64,000 nucleotides of DNA from the NCBI RefSeq assembly GCF_016638705.1, contig NZ_CP067341.1:3971501-4035500 (forward strand), written 5' to 3'. Numbering within the stretch: position 1 is the stretch's first letter; every line of letters begins with the position of its first letter. Origin of the DNA: Lysinibacillus agricola. GTDB taxonomy: Bacteria > Bacillota > Bacilli > Bacillales_A > Planococcaceae. Under the pieces are notes generated by a model. The model was not told the origin of the DNA. It ran no database searches and saw only the letters and a list, made by a program, of their open reading frames with translations. Below are positions 26,867 through 35,760 of this stretch, in pieces. The position numbers and the translations under genes are program-made.

Positions 26867-27640
26867 ATGATTAGACTAAATCAATATAAATATAAAGAAG
26901 AGTACACATACTACATGTTGCAATCTTTAAAAGATGGAAAAAAAGATTCTTTTCGAAAGGATTTTCTAGATTTACACCCTATGGATCAAGCAACATTTTT
27001 TATCGAACTCAGTGAGGAAAGACGCTTCAAAATTTATTCTTTTTTAACTCCTTGTGAATTTGGAGAAATTTTTAGTGAGCTAGAACCATCCTTGCAGAAA
27101 AAATGCATTATAGAACTTGACCGTCCGTTTGCAGTGGAGATGTTAAATGATTTACCTCCAGATGACGCTACAGATTTTTTTGGACTACTATCATATAAAG
27201 AAGCTGACTTTTATTTAGAACGGATGGAAAAAGATGAAGCCGATGATATTAAACAATTGCTTAAATACAAAAAAGGAACAATCGGATCCTTGATGACAAC
27301 AGACGTAGTAACAGTTGCAAAAGATGACTCAGTAATCGATGTTTTTGAGCGCCTAAAGCATAACGAAGTAGATGCCGAAACTTTTTACTACTTATATGTT
27401 ACAGATTCAAATAAACAATTACTTGGAGTCGTATCATTACGAGAGCTAATTATTTCTGCTCCAGAATGTCGAATGGTTGAAATTATGAACGCTGGAATCA
27501 TTTCAGTGTCTGCCGATACAAACCAATCCGAGGTAATCCAAATCATACGCAAGTATGCTCTTTTAGCAGTCCCTGTAGTAACAGAGAACTATGAACTCCT
27601 TGGAATCGTTACTTTTGATGATGTGCTGTCTTATCTATAA
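26867..27640 (+). CDS. Stand-alone MgtE N-domain plus CBS pair, no channel
   Basis: 257 residues matching the cytosolic half of MgtE: an armadillo-like N domain (LNDLPPDDATDFFG, MEKDEADDIKQLL, YKKGTIGSLMTTD) and two CBS domains (about 135-195 and 200-257). In MgtE this part binds Mg2+ and closes the channel. The transmembrane half is absent: the frame ends cleanly at the second CBS with no continuation in other frames. Paired with mgtC it may act as a separate magnesium sensor. Confidence 0.85.
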   Translation: MIRLNQYKYKEEYTYYMLQSLKDGKKDSFRKDFLDLHPMDQATFFIELSEERRFKIYSFLTPCEFGEIFSELEPSLQKKCIIELDRPFAVEMLNDLPPDDATDFFGLLSYKEADFYLERMEKDEADDIKQLLKYKKGTIGSLMTTDVVTVAKDDSVIDVFERLKHNEVDAETFYYLYVTDSNKQLLGVVSLRELIISAPECRMVEIMNAGIISVSADTNQSEVIQIIRKYALLAVPVVTENYELLGIVTFDDVLSYL

Positions 27641-27696
27641 GGATACTAACATTTCTTATGGAATTGATATTTTTTACTGTAAATCATGCTCAAAGC

Positions 27697-27732
27697 GAAG
27701 TAACTGTTTAGACTAGTTTAAACAGTTACTTC
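27697..27732 (+). terminator. Hairpin after the mgtC operon
   Basis: A 14 bp stem GAAGTAACTGTTTA/TAAACAGTTACTTC. The T tract is weak. Confidence 0.6.
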
Positions 27733-27804
27733 TTCAAAATTAATTATTATTTTTCCAGGTGTGTTGATTAACCATTTTTATCCATCTCGATTAATTAGAA
27801 GGCT

Positions 27805-27903
27805 CTGATTTCCGCTACGGGCTACTCGCTTTCCCTGCGAAGCTTTGCTCTGCGACGAAAGCGAAGCGACAGGAGCACTCGAGTAGCCCTACGCTACAAT
27901 CAG
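27805..27903. repeat. Mosaic palindromic repeat, short variant
   Basis: Arms CTGATTTCCGCTACGGGCTA and the inverse TAGCCCTACGCTACAATCAG flank one GCGAAAGC-type core with GAAGCGACAGG. It lies between two convergent genes. Confidence 0.7.
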
Positions 27904-27976
27904 TTAAAATGGACATATATTAGCAAAGTATCAACAAAAAAATCCTTCTATCACTCAATAATAAACCTATATTTTC

Positions 27977-29422
27977 CTAATCAACATGCTTATTATTTTT
28001 TAAAAAACTTTCTACTCTATTAACTAATTCTTCTCTATTATAAGTTTTATAAAGTGCAGTGGCTAAACGGACTGGGTCACCAAAGAAAAAGCGCTCATAC
28101 AGTGTTTGTCGTGTACCAAAGTTACTCATCGTTAAATCCCAGGCTAAACGGAATTTTTTGACGCGCTCCTCTCCACCATCCTGAAAAGACTGTAAATAAT
28201 GCTCAAGGTCACCGTCATCCGCTGCAAAGGCTTTTTCATTTGGAATGGACATTAATCCACTTGCGCCAAGTAGTTGGATAATTTCTGTAAAGGTCGGATA
28301 CACTTTAGGGAAAATCTGAATAGCTACTTGTACGGTCGCATGGTCGGGTCTTATAAAACCAAAAGCATCTTTTTTTGCTTCTATTTCAGACTTTAACAGT
28401 AAGGCCTTCATCGTTTCTAATGTCACGATAATATCAACAACTTTTTGCTGCACATGTTGGTATTCGCCGATATTGATCGTATTTACAATTGACTGTACAA
28501 CACCTAAGACAAATTCTGTTTTGACAATTTGACGTGTAAGAACTTGATGTAAACCATATGTTTGAAAACCACTTACGTTCAAAAAGTTATTAGCAACTTC
28601 CACATTCTCATAATAAAAGACGCGTTCCCACGGTACTACAACATTATCAAATACAACGATTGCATCCATTTCCTCGTAACGACTACTTAATGGATAATCA
28701 AAAACCGATTCCCCTCCGACAAATGATTGTCTACATAAAAACTTTAAACCTTTTGTATTACTTGGTATTGAGAAAGCAAAGCCTTTTCCTTCATCATAAC
28801 CATTTGTTGATATAACAAGGAGTTCATCTGTAATTCCTCCCTGTGTCGCTAGTAATCTCGCCCCTTTAATTACTAACCCCTCACTCGTTTTATCTACAAT
28901 TTTAGCAGCAATTGTAACATCTTCATCTTCAAAATAAAATTTTTGACGGTTTACTTGTGGCTCGATAAATGTATGTGTCATAGTCAAATCGTTCTCACGA
29001 GCATACTCATAAAATTTTAATAAATGCTGCGGGAAGCAATTTTTCTTATCTTTCAAATATTCCGCAACCGATGCTAGTGCCATTAGTGTCGTATTCATGT
29101 AATCTGGACTTCTCCCCATAAGGCCATGAGTGGATAATGCCCATTCTCGTGTTGCATTACGTCTTTTCACGAGATCGTCAACTGTCTTCGCTTGAAGGAA
29201 AGACATACCTACGCGCTTATTACTCGTTGGTGACACATATGTCATCCTCTCAAGCAATGCCTTTTCATTTTGTAAATCAAAAAGCCTTGCCTGACTCTGC
29301 ATAACTCCCTTAAATGCTGGATGCTCCGACACCTTGCCTGTGACAACTTCCCCATCAATCGAAATATATGTTTGTAAAGCGTCAATACGGTCAATATATT
29401 GCTTTCCTGTAATTACTGGCAT
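27977..29422 (-). CDS. 4-hydroxyphenylacetate 3-hydroxylase-type flavin monooxygenase (HpaB/YoaI family)
   Basis: 481 residues of the HpaB family, two-component FADH2-dependent hydroxylases with an acyl-CoA dehydrogenase fold. Recognisable blocks include the N-terminal TGKQYIDRIDAL, GRSPDYMN, MTHTFIEPQVNR, DNVVVPWERVF and the C-terminal FGTRQTLYERFFFGDP. No HpaC flavin reductase or aromatic catabolic gene is nearby, so the substrate and reductase are unknown. Confidence 0.88.
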   Translation of the reverse strand: MPVITGKQYIDRIDALQTYISIDGEVVTGKVSEHPAFKGVMQSQARLFDLQNEKALLERMTYVSPTSNKRVGMSFLQAKTVDDLVKRRNATREWALSTHGLMGRSPDYMNTTLMALASVAEYLKDKKNCFPQHLLKFYEYARENDLTMTHTFIEPQVNRQKFYFEDEDVTIAAKIVDKTSEGLVIKGARLLATQGGITDELLVISTNGYDEGKGFAFSIPSNTKGLKFLCRQSFVGGESVFDYPLSSRYEEMDAIVVFDNVVVPWERVFYYENVEVANNFLNVSGFQTYGLHQVLTRQIVKTEFVLGVVQSIVNTINIGEYQHVQQKVVDIIVTLETMKALLLKSEIEAKKDAFGFIRPDHATVQVAIQIFPKVYPTFTEIIQLLGASGLMSIPNEKAFAADDGDLEHYLQSFQDGGEERVKKFRLAWDLTMSNFGTRQTLYERFFFGDPVRLATALYKTYNREELVNRVESFLKNNKHVD

Positions 29423-29767
29423 GCAATCACCCCTAAACGTTACAAATTGTTTTTATACTCATTTAGTATATGAAACCCCCTAATATTCGGTTCCTATTTA
29501 GACAACTGTATTATATCAAACCTCCAAATCACCTAAACTGTACTACTTTATAAATACAGCTAAAAACCCACCTTTATTGTACAATTTTTCAGTTACTTTA
29601 GATAAAAACGGTTTCAATTAGCGCTTTTTATACAAGTTCAATTTTGCGTCACATTCACAAAAAAGTCATCTCCGACTAGTACAGAGTTGCTAGATTTTTT
29701 ATATATGCAGGTGTAAGATAACTTCGTAACCAAAGCAAATACATCTTTTTATTAAAGGAGAATATAT
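29423..29767. promoter_or_regulatory. Upstream region of the HpaB gene with a possible cre site
   Basis: The minus strand at 29603-29616 reads TGAAACCGTTTTTA, one mismatch from the CcpA consensus TGWAANCGNTNWCA. It is about 180 bases from the gene. Nothing else is clear in this AT-rich gap. Confidence 0.35.
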
Positions 29768-29956
29768 ATGAATCATCAAATCATCTCGTACGTAGCGAAA
29801 ATGGAAGCTGCTTTAATGAATAAAATGGAGGATCATAATGAAGAAAATCTTTTATTTTCTATTGCTTCAGATATGATTGCCAAAGAAAAAGATCAATTTA
29901 AAAATGTTTGCCAAGCATATGAAGTAGTGAAACATCACTTAGTTGGTCTCCACTAA
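29768..29956 (+). CDS. Small protein of unknown function
   Basis: 62 residues, helical and Glu/Lys-rich, beginning MNHQIISYVAKMEAALMNKM. AAAGGAGAATATAT precedes the ATG and a terminator follows 16 bases after the stop, so it looks like an independent gene. No family recognised. Confidence 0.65.
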   Translation: MNHQIISYVAKMEAALMNKMEDHNEENLLFSIASDMIAKEKDQFKNVCQAYEVVKHHLVGLH

Positions 29957-29972
29957 ATTCAAACGTTTAGCA

Positions 29973-30002
29973 AAAAGTCGCATCTATAGACACGGCTTTT
30001 TT
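29973..30002 (+). terminator. Terminator of the 62-residue gene
   Basis: AAAAGTCG pairs with CGGCTTTT across a 12-14 base loop, then more Ts. Confidence 0.65.
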
Positions 30003-30057
30003 CATGCTGTTGAAAAACTATTGTGTCATTAAAAAAAGTATGGCTCTTCGGCAAAAC

Positions 30058-30463
30058 GAGGGGATGATTTCCATTCCGACCGAGCGCTTTCCTTGGGGTG
30101 TCCGATGAGCCGCTTCACTTAGCATATATCTTCTGGCATGTTACTTTAATTTATAGTGATAAAACGAAACTTCAGCAATGTTTTATCTGTGCGAAAGCAA
30201 AGCGACAGCAACAACAAATGTTTTTTGTGCGAAAGCGAAGCGGCAGCAACAACAATGTTTATCTGCGCGAAAGCGAAGCGGCAGCAACAACAATGTTTAT
30301 CTGCGCGAAAGCGAAGCGGCAGCAACAACAATGTTTATCTGCGCGAAAACGAAGTGTCAGCGGCAACAATGTTTATCTGCGCGAAAACGAAGTGTCAGCG
30401 GCAAAGGAAGCGGCTCGACGCTCGCCACAGGAAAGCGAGTAGCCTGGAACGGAAATCCCCCTC
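30058..30463. repeat. Mosaic palindromic repeat with tandem 38 bp array
   Basis: Outer arms GAGGGGATGATTTCCATTCC and GGAACGGAAATCCCCCTC pair. Between them are the TCCGATGAGCCGCTTCACT module and six units carrying GCGAAAGCGAAGCG or decayed forms such as GCGAAAACGAAGTG. The units drift progressively toward the right end. Confidence 0.85.
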
Positions 30464-30522
30464 ATTAAAGCGCCACAACATTCACAAAGATTTCTTGACC
30501 ATTTTGTTTTTCAACACTATGC

Positions 30523-30554
30523 AAAAAAACCCGATCAATTCGAATTGATCGGGT
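30523..30554 (-). terminator. Terminator of recD2
   Basis: A perfect palindrome ACCCGATCAATTCGAATTGA continuing to GGGT, with a T run on the minus strand. The 118 bp between it and recD2 holds nothing else. Confidence 0.75.
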
Positions 30555-30672
30555 AAAGTTTTTGTTGCACATATGGTAGAACCATCTTTTGGAATTGTTC
30601 AAATGTTGTTTTTTGATTACTGGACAAGCGTTAATAATATGCGTTCCACTTTATTCACATCATAAAAAAAAT

Positions 30673-33105
30673 TTAATCATCTAAATAATCATACGGTGAG
30701 ACACCATCCATTCCAATCAATGGATGGATATATGGCTCCGTTTCTACCGTTAACTTGAAATCAATTGATGTTTTTTCTTTCTGTAAATCCTCGTTCATTG
30801 GAACCGTTTCTACTTCTGCAACTTCCTCTACCACATTCATTGGATTGAGCCTTGCACGTAAAGACGTAAAGCGCTGTAAATCATCCGTACGCTGTAAGCC
30901 ATCTGCTAACACATCCGGCTCACCACATAAAATCAAGAAATTTTTTGCACGCGTAATACCTGTATATAACAAATTACGACGTAACATTTTAGAATAGCCA
31001 CGTACAACCGGCATTATAACTGTTTGGAACTCAGAGCCTTGCGATTTATGAATTGAACAACAGTAGGCAAGTGTCAATTGATTGAGTTCACTACGCTGAT
31101 AAGTTACTTCAATACCGTCGAATGACACAACAAGCAAATCTTGTTTCTCAATTGTTTCCTTTGCCTTAATAATACTGATTACCTCACCCATATCACCATT
31201 AAAAACATTGCTCTCTGGTTGATTAACAAGCTGTAAAACTTTATCCTTTATGCGATATGTGACATCACCAAAGACGAGCTCTTTTCTAGTACCAGTATCG
31301 TTTGGATTAATAAGATCCTGAATCATTTTATTTAAATTGTCTATTCCTGCGGGACCTTTGTACATTGGTGCTAACACTTGGATATTACGAATTTCTTGAC
31401 CTTTGGCAACCGCACTTTTCACAACTTGTGTGACAACGTTTGCTACCTGATCTGAAGAGGCTTTAATAAATGAACGGTCCGTCGTTTTTAACGTTAGGTC
31501 ATTTGTGATATTACCACGTTTAATTTGATGAGCAAGTTCAATAATCGTTGAGCCCTCTGCTTGCCGATATACATCTGTTAATTCAACAGTAGGTATTTGC
31601 CCGGAAGCCAACAAATCCTTTAACACCTGTCCTGGTCCTACCGGTGGAAGCTGATCTTGATCGCCAACAAATACAACTTGAACATCCTCATGCAAGGATT
31701 TTAATAATTGATGCGCGAGCCAAGTATCAACCATCGACATTTCGTCTACAATAATGAGTTTCCCTGTAACCTCACGCTCAGTTTCTTCCTCTTTCTCCTG
31801 GCCAGTAAAGCCTAGCAGTCGATGAATTGTCATTGCTGGAAGTTCTGTTGATTCCGATAAACGCTTGGCAGCACGTCCTGTTGGAGCACATAAAATAATC
31901 GGAAAGGGCTCTTCTTTTTGTGCGTATTCCTTCGGGTTTAATGATAGTCCGTGTAGCTTTGCATACACTTCTACTACACCCCGAACAACAGTTGTTTTAC
32001 CAGTACCAGGTCCACCAGTTAAAATCATAACGGCTGAGTTTAAGGCCTGTTCAATAGCATTCGCTTGTGTTTCGGCATATGCGACATTAAGCATTTCTTC
32101 AGTTTCACCAATCGTTTTGCGTATTTCGTCCTTGCTAAAATGCTCAGCCTTATTGTTACGTTCGATTAAAGCTACTATTTTTGATGCAATTCCGACTTCT
32201 GAGAAATATAGAGATGGTAAATATAATCTCGTTTCTTCCCCACAAATTTTATTTTCCTCACGCAATTCGATGCAAGCTTTAGAAATGGTCTCAAAAGGAA
32301 TTTCCTCTCGTTGGCTTTGCTCAAGCATATCTTTTACTAGCGGTAAAACATGTTCTGCATCTAAATATACATGCCCGTCCGATAAAGCTGCTATATTCAG
32401 AGTATGTAAAATCGCCGCCTTAATACGGTCTGGATGATTACCAGTAATCCCTAATTTTGAACCTAACTCATCCGCACGAAAGAAACCTACACCCTCAACA
32501 TCTTCAATAAGGCGGTATGGATTTTCAGTTAATAATTCAATTGCCTCTGTCCGATATGTTTGATAAATTTTCATGCCGAGCTGTGGTCCAAAACCCCATT
32601 CATTAAGTTGAATCATCACTCGTTCTAAGCCTAGATTTTGTTCAATCGTACGATGGATAACTTCTTTTTTTTCAGCAGATAAGCGTGGTACAACATCAAG
32701 CACATTTGGGTCCTCTAAAATAAGACGCAAAGCATTTGCCCCTAGCTTCTCTACAATTGTTTCAGCCGTTTTTTTCCCGATTCCAACAAATAAATCGCTC
32801 GATAAGTAGTGTATAATTCCTTGCTCTGTAGCTGGCACTTCTTTTGTAAACGTCTCAATTTGAAATTGCACACCATATTTTGGATGTTGTTTCAATAAAC
32901 CTGTAAAACGATATTGCTCATCCATCTGTAACGGCGGAAAGTATCCAACAACTATTATTTCTTTATCCTCATACTGTAAGTTGGTCTCTTGAATTTTCAC
33001 ACGAACTATCGAATACATATTTTGTGCATTATGGAAGATAGAGACGATTGGACGCCCGAGTATAAAAAATTTATTTAGTTCAAATAAATCAAGATTATCT
33101 GCCAT
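30673..33105 (-). CDS. recD2: ATP-dependent DNA helicase RecD2 (YrrC)
   Basis: An 810-residue SF1B 5'-3' helicase. The N-terminal region has OB and helix-hairpin-helix sequence (GIGKKTAETIVEKLG, VEGVGFFRADELG). Walker A is GGPGTGKTT near residue 362 and Walker B VDEMSM. Later motifs include GDQDQLPPVGPG and the C-terminal YCCSIHKSQGSEF. RecD2 acts in mismatch and recombination repair without RecBC. In B. subtilis the gene lies in this same neighbourhood. Confidence 0.95.
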   Translation of the reverse strand: MADNLDLFELNKFFILGRPIVSIFHNAQNMYSIVRVKIQETNLQYEDKEIIVVGYFPPLQMDEQYRFTGLLKQHPKYGVQFQIETFTKEVPATEQGIIHYLSSDLFVGIGKKTAETIVEKLGANALRLILEDPNVLDVVPRLSAEKKEVIHRTIEQNLGLERVMIQLNEWGFGPQLGMKIYQTYRTEAIELLTENPYRLIEDVEGVGFFRADELGSKLGITGNHPDRIKAAILHTLNIAALSDGHVYLDAEHVLPLVKDMLEQSQREEIPFETISKACIELREENKICGEETRLYLPSLYFSEVGIASKIVALIERNNKAEHFSKDEIRKTIGETEEMLNVAYAETQANAIEQALNSAVMILTGGPGTGKTTVVRGVVEVYAKLHGLSLNPKEYAQKEEPFPIILCAPTGRAAKRLSESTELPAMTIHRLLGFTGQEKEEETEREVTGKLIIVDEMSMVDTWLAHQLLKSLHEDVQVVFVGDQDQLPPVGPGQVLKDLLASGQIPTVELTDVYRQAEGSTIIELAHQIKRGNITNDLTLKTTDRSFIKASSDQVANVVTQVVKSAVAKGQEIRNIQVLAPMYKGPAGIDNLNKMIQDLINPNDTGTRKELVFGDVTYRIKDKVLQLVNQPESNVFNGDMGEVISIIKAKETIEKQDLLVVSFDGIEVTYQRSELNQLTLAYCCSIHKSQGSEFQTVIMPVVRGYSKMLRRNLLYTGITRAKNFLILCGEPDVLADGLQRTDDLQRFTSLRARLNPMNVVEEVAEVETVPMNEDLQKEKTSIDFKLTVETEPYIHPLIGMDGVSPYDYLDD

Positions 33106-33208
33106 TTTCGGTTCGTCCTTTCCCGTTCATTTCAATCATTATATTTTACCACACCCAAACTTGAAAAATCGTTTAAAAAGAGAATTCACTAAATTCTTTA
33201 ACATTATT

Positions 33209-33236
33209 TTGACAAATGACATTTCACGTCTATTAT
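33209..33236 (+). promoter_or_regulatory. Promoter of the HisA-like gene
   Basis: TTGACA (33209-33214), 16 bases, TATTAT (33231-33236). A start upstream at 33216 would lie inside this promoter, which argues for the downstream TTG or GTG start. Confidence 0.65.
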
Positions 33237-33293
33237 CAACCTTTCCATGCTATGATAGAGAAGAATTTGTTGCGCGGAAGGATTGTGAAGCTA

Positions 33294-34061
33294 TTGGAAT
33301 TTAGACCTTGCATCGATTTACACGATGGCAAAGTAAAACAAATTGTAGGCAGCACATTGGGGCATACAGATCAAGAGGTCATCGAAAACTTTATTTCAAA
33401 TCATGACTCTAGCTATTATGCAAAAATGTTTGCCAAAGATCAATTAACAGGTGGTCACGTCATTATGCTTGGTGATGGAAACGAAGAAGCCGCATTAGCA
33501 GCACTAGCGGCATACCCTCTAGGTTTGCAGGTTGGTGGCGGCATCACCACAGAAAATGCAAAAAAGTATATTGATGCGGGTGCATCCCATGTTATTGTCA
33601 CATCATTTATATTCTATGATGGTAAGCTCAATTTAGATCGACTAAAAAAATTAGTACAGATTATCGGTAAACAGCATCTTGTCATCGATTTAAGCTGCCG
33701 TATGCGCGATGGGAAATGGTTTGTTGTTACTGATAAATGGACAAAGTTTAGTGATTTCGAAGTAAATGCTGAATCCATTGCCTATATCGAAAATTTCTGT
33801 GATGAACTACTCATTCACGCTGTTGACGTAGAAGGAAAAAAAGGCGGTATGCAGGAAAGCTTAGTGCGTGATTTAGCCGCTTGGACAACAAATCCAACAA
33901 CATATGCTGGTGGAATCCGTTCTCTAGACGACTTAGAGAAATTTAAAAAAATAGCAAATGGTAAGCTTCATGTTACAATTGGTAGCGCTCTTTCAATTTT
34001 TGGTGGAGATTTACCATATTCAGACGCGGTGAAGTATTGCAAAAAAGGCGGGGTATTGTGA
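33294..34061 (+). CDS. Eukaryote-type HisA (HIS6-like) isomerase
   Basis: A TIM-barrel protein of about 255 residues that resembles fungal HIS6 more than bacterial HisA: FRPCIDLHDGKVKQIVGSTL, SSYYAKMF, LQVGGGI, VIVTSFIF, VIDLSCRMRDGKW, HAVDVEGKKGG, TYAGGIRSLDDL, TIGSALSIFGGDL. HisA enzymes open the ProFAR ring in histidine synthesis. I prefer the TTG start (AAGGA 11 bases upstream, MEFRPCID). The GTG at 33285 is an alternative. There are no other his genes here. It overlaps the next gene by 4 bases. Confidence 0.85.
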   Translation: MEFRPCIDLHDGKVKQIVGSTLGHTDQEVIENFISNHDSSYYAKMFAKDQLTGGHVIMLGDGNEEAALAALAAYPLGLQVGGGITTENAKKYIDAGASHVIVTSFIFYDGKLNLDRLKKLVQIIGKQHLVIDLSCRMRDGKWFVVTDKWTKFSDFEVNAESIAYIENFCDELLIHAVDVEGKKGGMQESLVRDLAAWTTNPTTYAGGIRSLDDLEKFKKIANGKLHVTIGSALSIFGGDLPYSDAVKYCKKGGVL

Positions 34062-34345
34062 AGTTAATATATAAGGATTATGTTTTTCCTTTTCAAGAAA
34101 CAAATTTAGAACGCATTATTGATGGTAAATATTTCAAGGTAAATACAAAAGATAATTCTCTTTCGTTGCACGTGCAGCTAGATAATGAACAAATGCTGCT
34201 TGAGTTTTCGAAATCATTAAAGGCAACATGCGGTTTCCTACGTGACCAAGAAACAGAGCCTTATATTGGCATTTATATCGATTTACAAATATTCGTGGAT
34301 GAATTTAATAAACGATACAACTTAAATGCTGAAATTATCGTTTAA
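34058..34345 (+). CDS. Small protein coupled to the HisA-like gene
   Basis: 95 residues starting at a GTG that overlaps the upstream stop (GTGA), so translation is coupled. Sequence begins KLIYKDYVFPFQETNLERII and has a mixed strand/helix pattern with acidic patches, no membrane helix and no Cys motif. I do not recognise it. The coupling suggests it serves the same process as the HisA-like enzyme. Confidence 0.65.
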   Translation: MKLIYKDYVFPFQETNLERIIDGKYFKVNTKDNSLSLHVQLDNEQMLLEFSKSLKATCGFLRDQETEPYIGIYIDLQIFVDEFNKRYNLNAEIIV

Positions 34346-34350
34346 TTACT

Positions 34351-34376
34351 AAGGGGACTAAACACCCCTTTTTTTT
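34351..34376 (+). terminator. Terminator of the HisA-like operon
   Basis: AAGGGG/CCCCTT arms with an 8-base loop and a T run. Confidence 0.8.
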
Positions 34377-34464
34377 ATTTTCATATCAAGAATACTATAC
34401 TTAGTGTCAGAGCACATATTTCTATTTAGTAGTTATTTTTGTTAAGCTAATAGTAGTGAGAAAA

Positions 34465-34772
34465 TTGATTGGAGTGGAGGCTGCGCGACTCCTTGGGATT
34501 AGCGATAGAGGAACGCGAGTGAAGCGGCTCATCGGCGCCCCCAGGAAGCTCTGCGCGAAAGCGAAGCGTCAGCAACAATGTTTTATCTGTGCGAAAGCGA
34601 AGCGACAGCAACAATGTTTTATCTGTGCGAAAGCGAAGCGACAGCAACAACAAATGTTTTCTGTAGCGAAAGCATAGCGACAGCTACAATTGTTTTATCT
34701 GTGCGAAAGCGAAGCGACAGCAACAAAGCGCTCAGTCGGAATGGAAATCAACCACACGTTATGGTGATGATC
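34465..34772. repeat. Mosaic palindromic repeat with five-unit array
   Basis: Inverted orientation: GATTGGAGTGGAGGCTGCGC, CTCCTTGGGATTAGCGATAG, GAAGCGGCTCATCGG, five 36 bp-type units with GCGAAAGCGAAGCGACAGCA (one mutated to GCATAGCG), and the closing CGGAATGGAAATCAACCACA then CGTTATGGTGATGATCC. Confidence 0.85.
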
Positions 34773-34829
34773 CATAAATTTAGTTATTAGTAGTCCGCTT
34801 ATTAATTAGAAGAAAGGATTTAATGAAGT

Positions 34830-35573
34830 ATGAAAAATGAACTCGAAGCAACCACTTTAAAAACCCTACAAACAGAGTTAACTCGCTTCTTTTTAGCGTA
34901 TAAATTTGCTTTACATGAAATCGAAACGAAAATAAATATTTTACAAGAAGAGTTTAAATTAATTCATGAATATAACCCAATAGAACATGTATCAACTCGA
35001 GTAAAATCACCAAAAAGTATATTGATGAAGATCAAAAAAAAGAACCTCGAGCCATCTATCGAAGCAATTCGTGAAAGCATTCGTGATATTGCAGGTGTGC
35101 GAATCACATGCTCCTTTGTAGAAGATATATATAAAGTGAGTGCGATGCTACAAGCACAACATGATATAGAAGTTATAGATGTAAAGGATTATATTGCATA
35201 TCCAAAAGAAAATGGCTATCAAAGCTTGCATCTTATTATTAAGATTCCAATTTTTATGTCTGATCGTATGGAGAAGGTGTATACCGAAATTCAAATTCGT
35301 ACAATTGCAATGGATTTCTGGGCAAGCCTTGAACATAAAATCTATTACAAATATAACAAGGAAGTACCTGAACATATCCGTTTTGAATTGAAGGAGGCTG
35401 CCATTCAAGCAGCTGAACTGGATCGAAAGATGGAACGACTAAATAAAGAAATAAATATTTTAAAAGCGAACGAAGCAGATTCGGCAATATTAGATCCAAC
35501 CCCTATTGCGAATTTAGCACAATATTTATCTCAGCTACCATTTTATTATCCTTCTAAGGATGAACAAGACTAA
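34830..35573 (+). CDS. Small alarmone synthetase, YwaC/RelP type
   Basis: A 247-residue single-domain (p)ppGpp synthetase with no hydrolase, TGS or ACT domain. Synthetase motifs: RVKSPKSILMKIKKK, IRDIAGVRITCSF, NGYQSLHLIIKIP and EIQIRTIAMDFWASLEHKIYYK. Sequence is closer to B. subtilis YwaC (SAS2) than YjbM, and about 35 residues longer at the C terminus. Such enzymes make ppGpp on cell-wall or alkaline stress. A full-length relA lies at the end of this window. Confidence 0.9.
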   Translation: MKNELEATTLKTLQTELTRFFLAYKFALHEIETKINILQEEFKLIHEYNPIEHVSTRVKSPKSILMKIKKKNLEPSIEAIRESIRDIAGVRITCSFVEDIYKVSAMLQAQHDIEVIDVKDYIAYPKENGYQSLHLIIKIPIFMSDRMEKVYTEIQIRTIAMDFWASLEHKIYYKYNKEVPEHIRFELKEAAIQAAELDRKMERLNKEINILKANEADSAILDPTPIANLAQYLSQLPFYYPSKDEQD

Positions 35574-35582
35574 AATAAATTT

Positions 35583-35754
35583 AAAAAGGATGCCGAAGTA
35601 AGTTGAAGGCACTGAAAAAGTCGATTTGCCACAAAAAATGTGATGCAAATCGACTTTTTTGAGTTTCTAAATCCAACAAAAGACAGATTTATAATATAAA
35701 AAAATGAATTTCTTTAGTTTTTCAGTGCCCTCAAGTAAGTTTCGGCATCCTTTT
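35583..35754. terminator. Bidirectional terminator split by a 128 bp insertion
   Basis: Outer arms AAAGGATGCCGAA (from 35586) and TTCGGCATCCTTT (to about 35753) form the ends of an originally compact hairpin between the convergent alarmone synthetase and TPR genes. Removing the insertion and one 9 bp repeat restores AAGGATGCCGAAGTAAGTTT followed by CGGCATCCTT. Confidence 0.8.
35605..35732. mobile_element. 128 bp MITE-like element with 9 bp target duplication
   Basis: Flanked by the direct repeat AAGTAAGTT at 35596-35604 and 35733-35741. Terminal inverted repeats: GAAGGCACTGAAAAA at the left and the complement of GAGGGCACTGAAAAA at the right. Inside is a 15 bp perfect hairpin (35615-35629 with 35645-35659) that ends in Ts, itself a terminator. 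No coding capacity. Likely moved by a transposase encoded elsewhere. Confidence 0.85.
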
Positions 35755-35760
35755 AGTATT

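Noticed and set aside
30098..30548. Three overlapping repeat-rich ORFs of 96-130 residues
   Set aside because: They are alternative frames of one mosaic repeat with a tandem array, sharing no conserved start signals.
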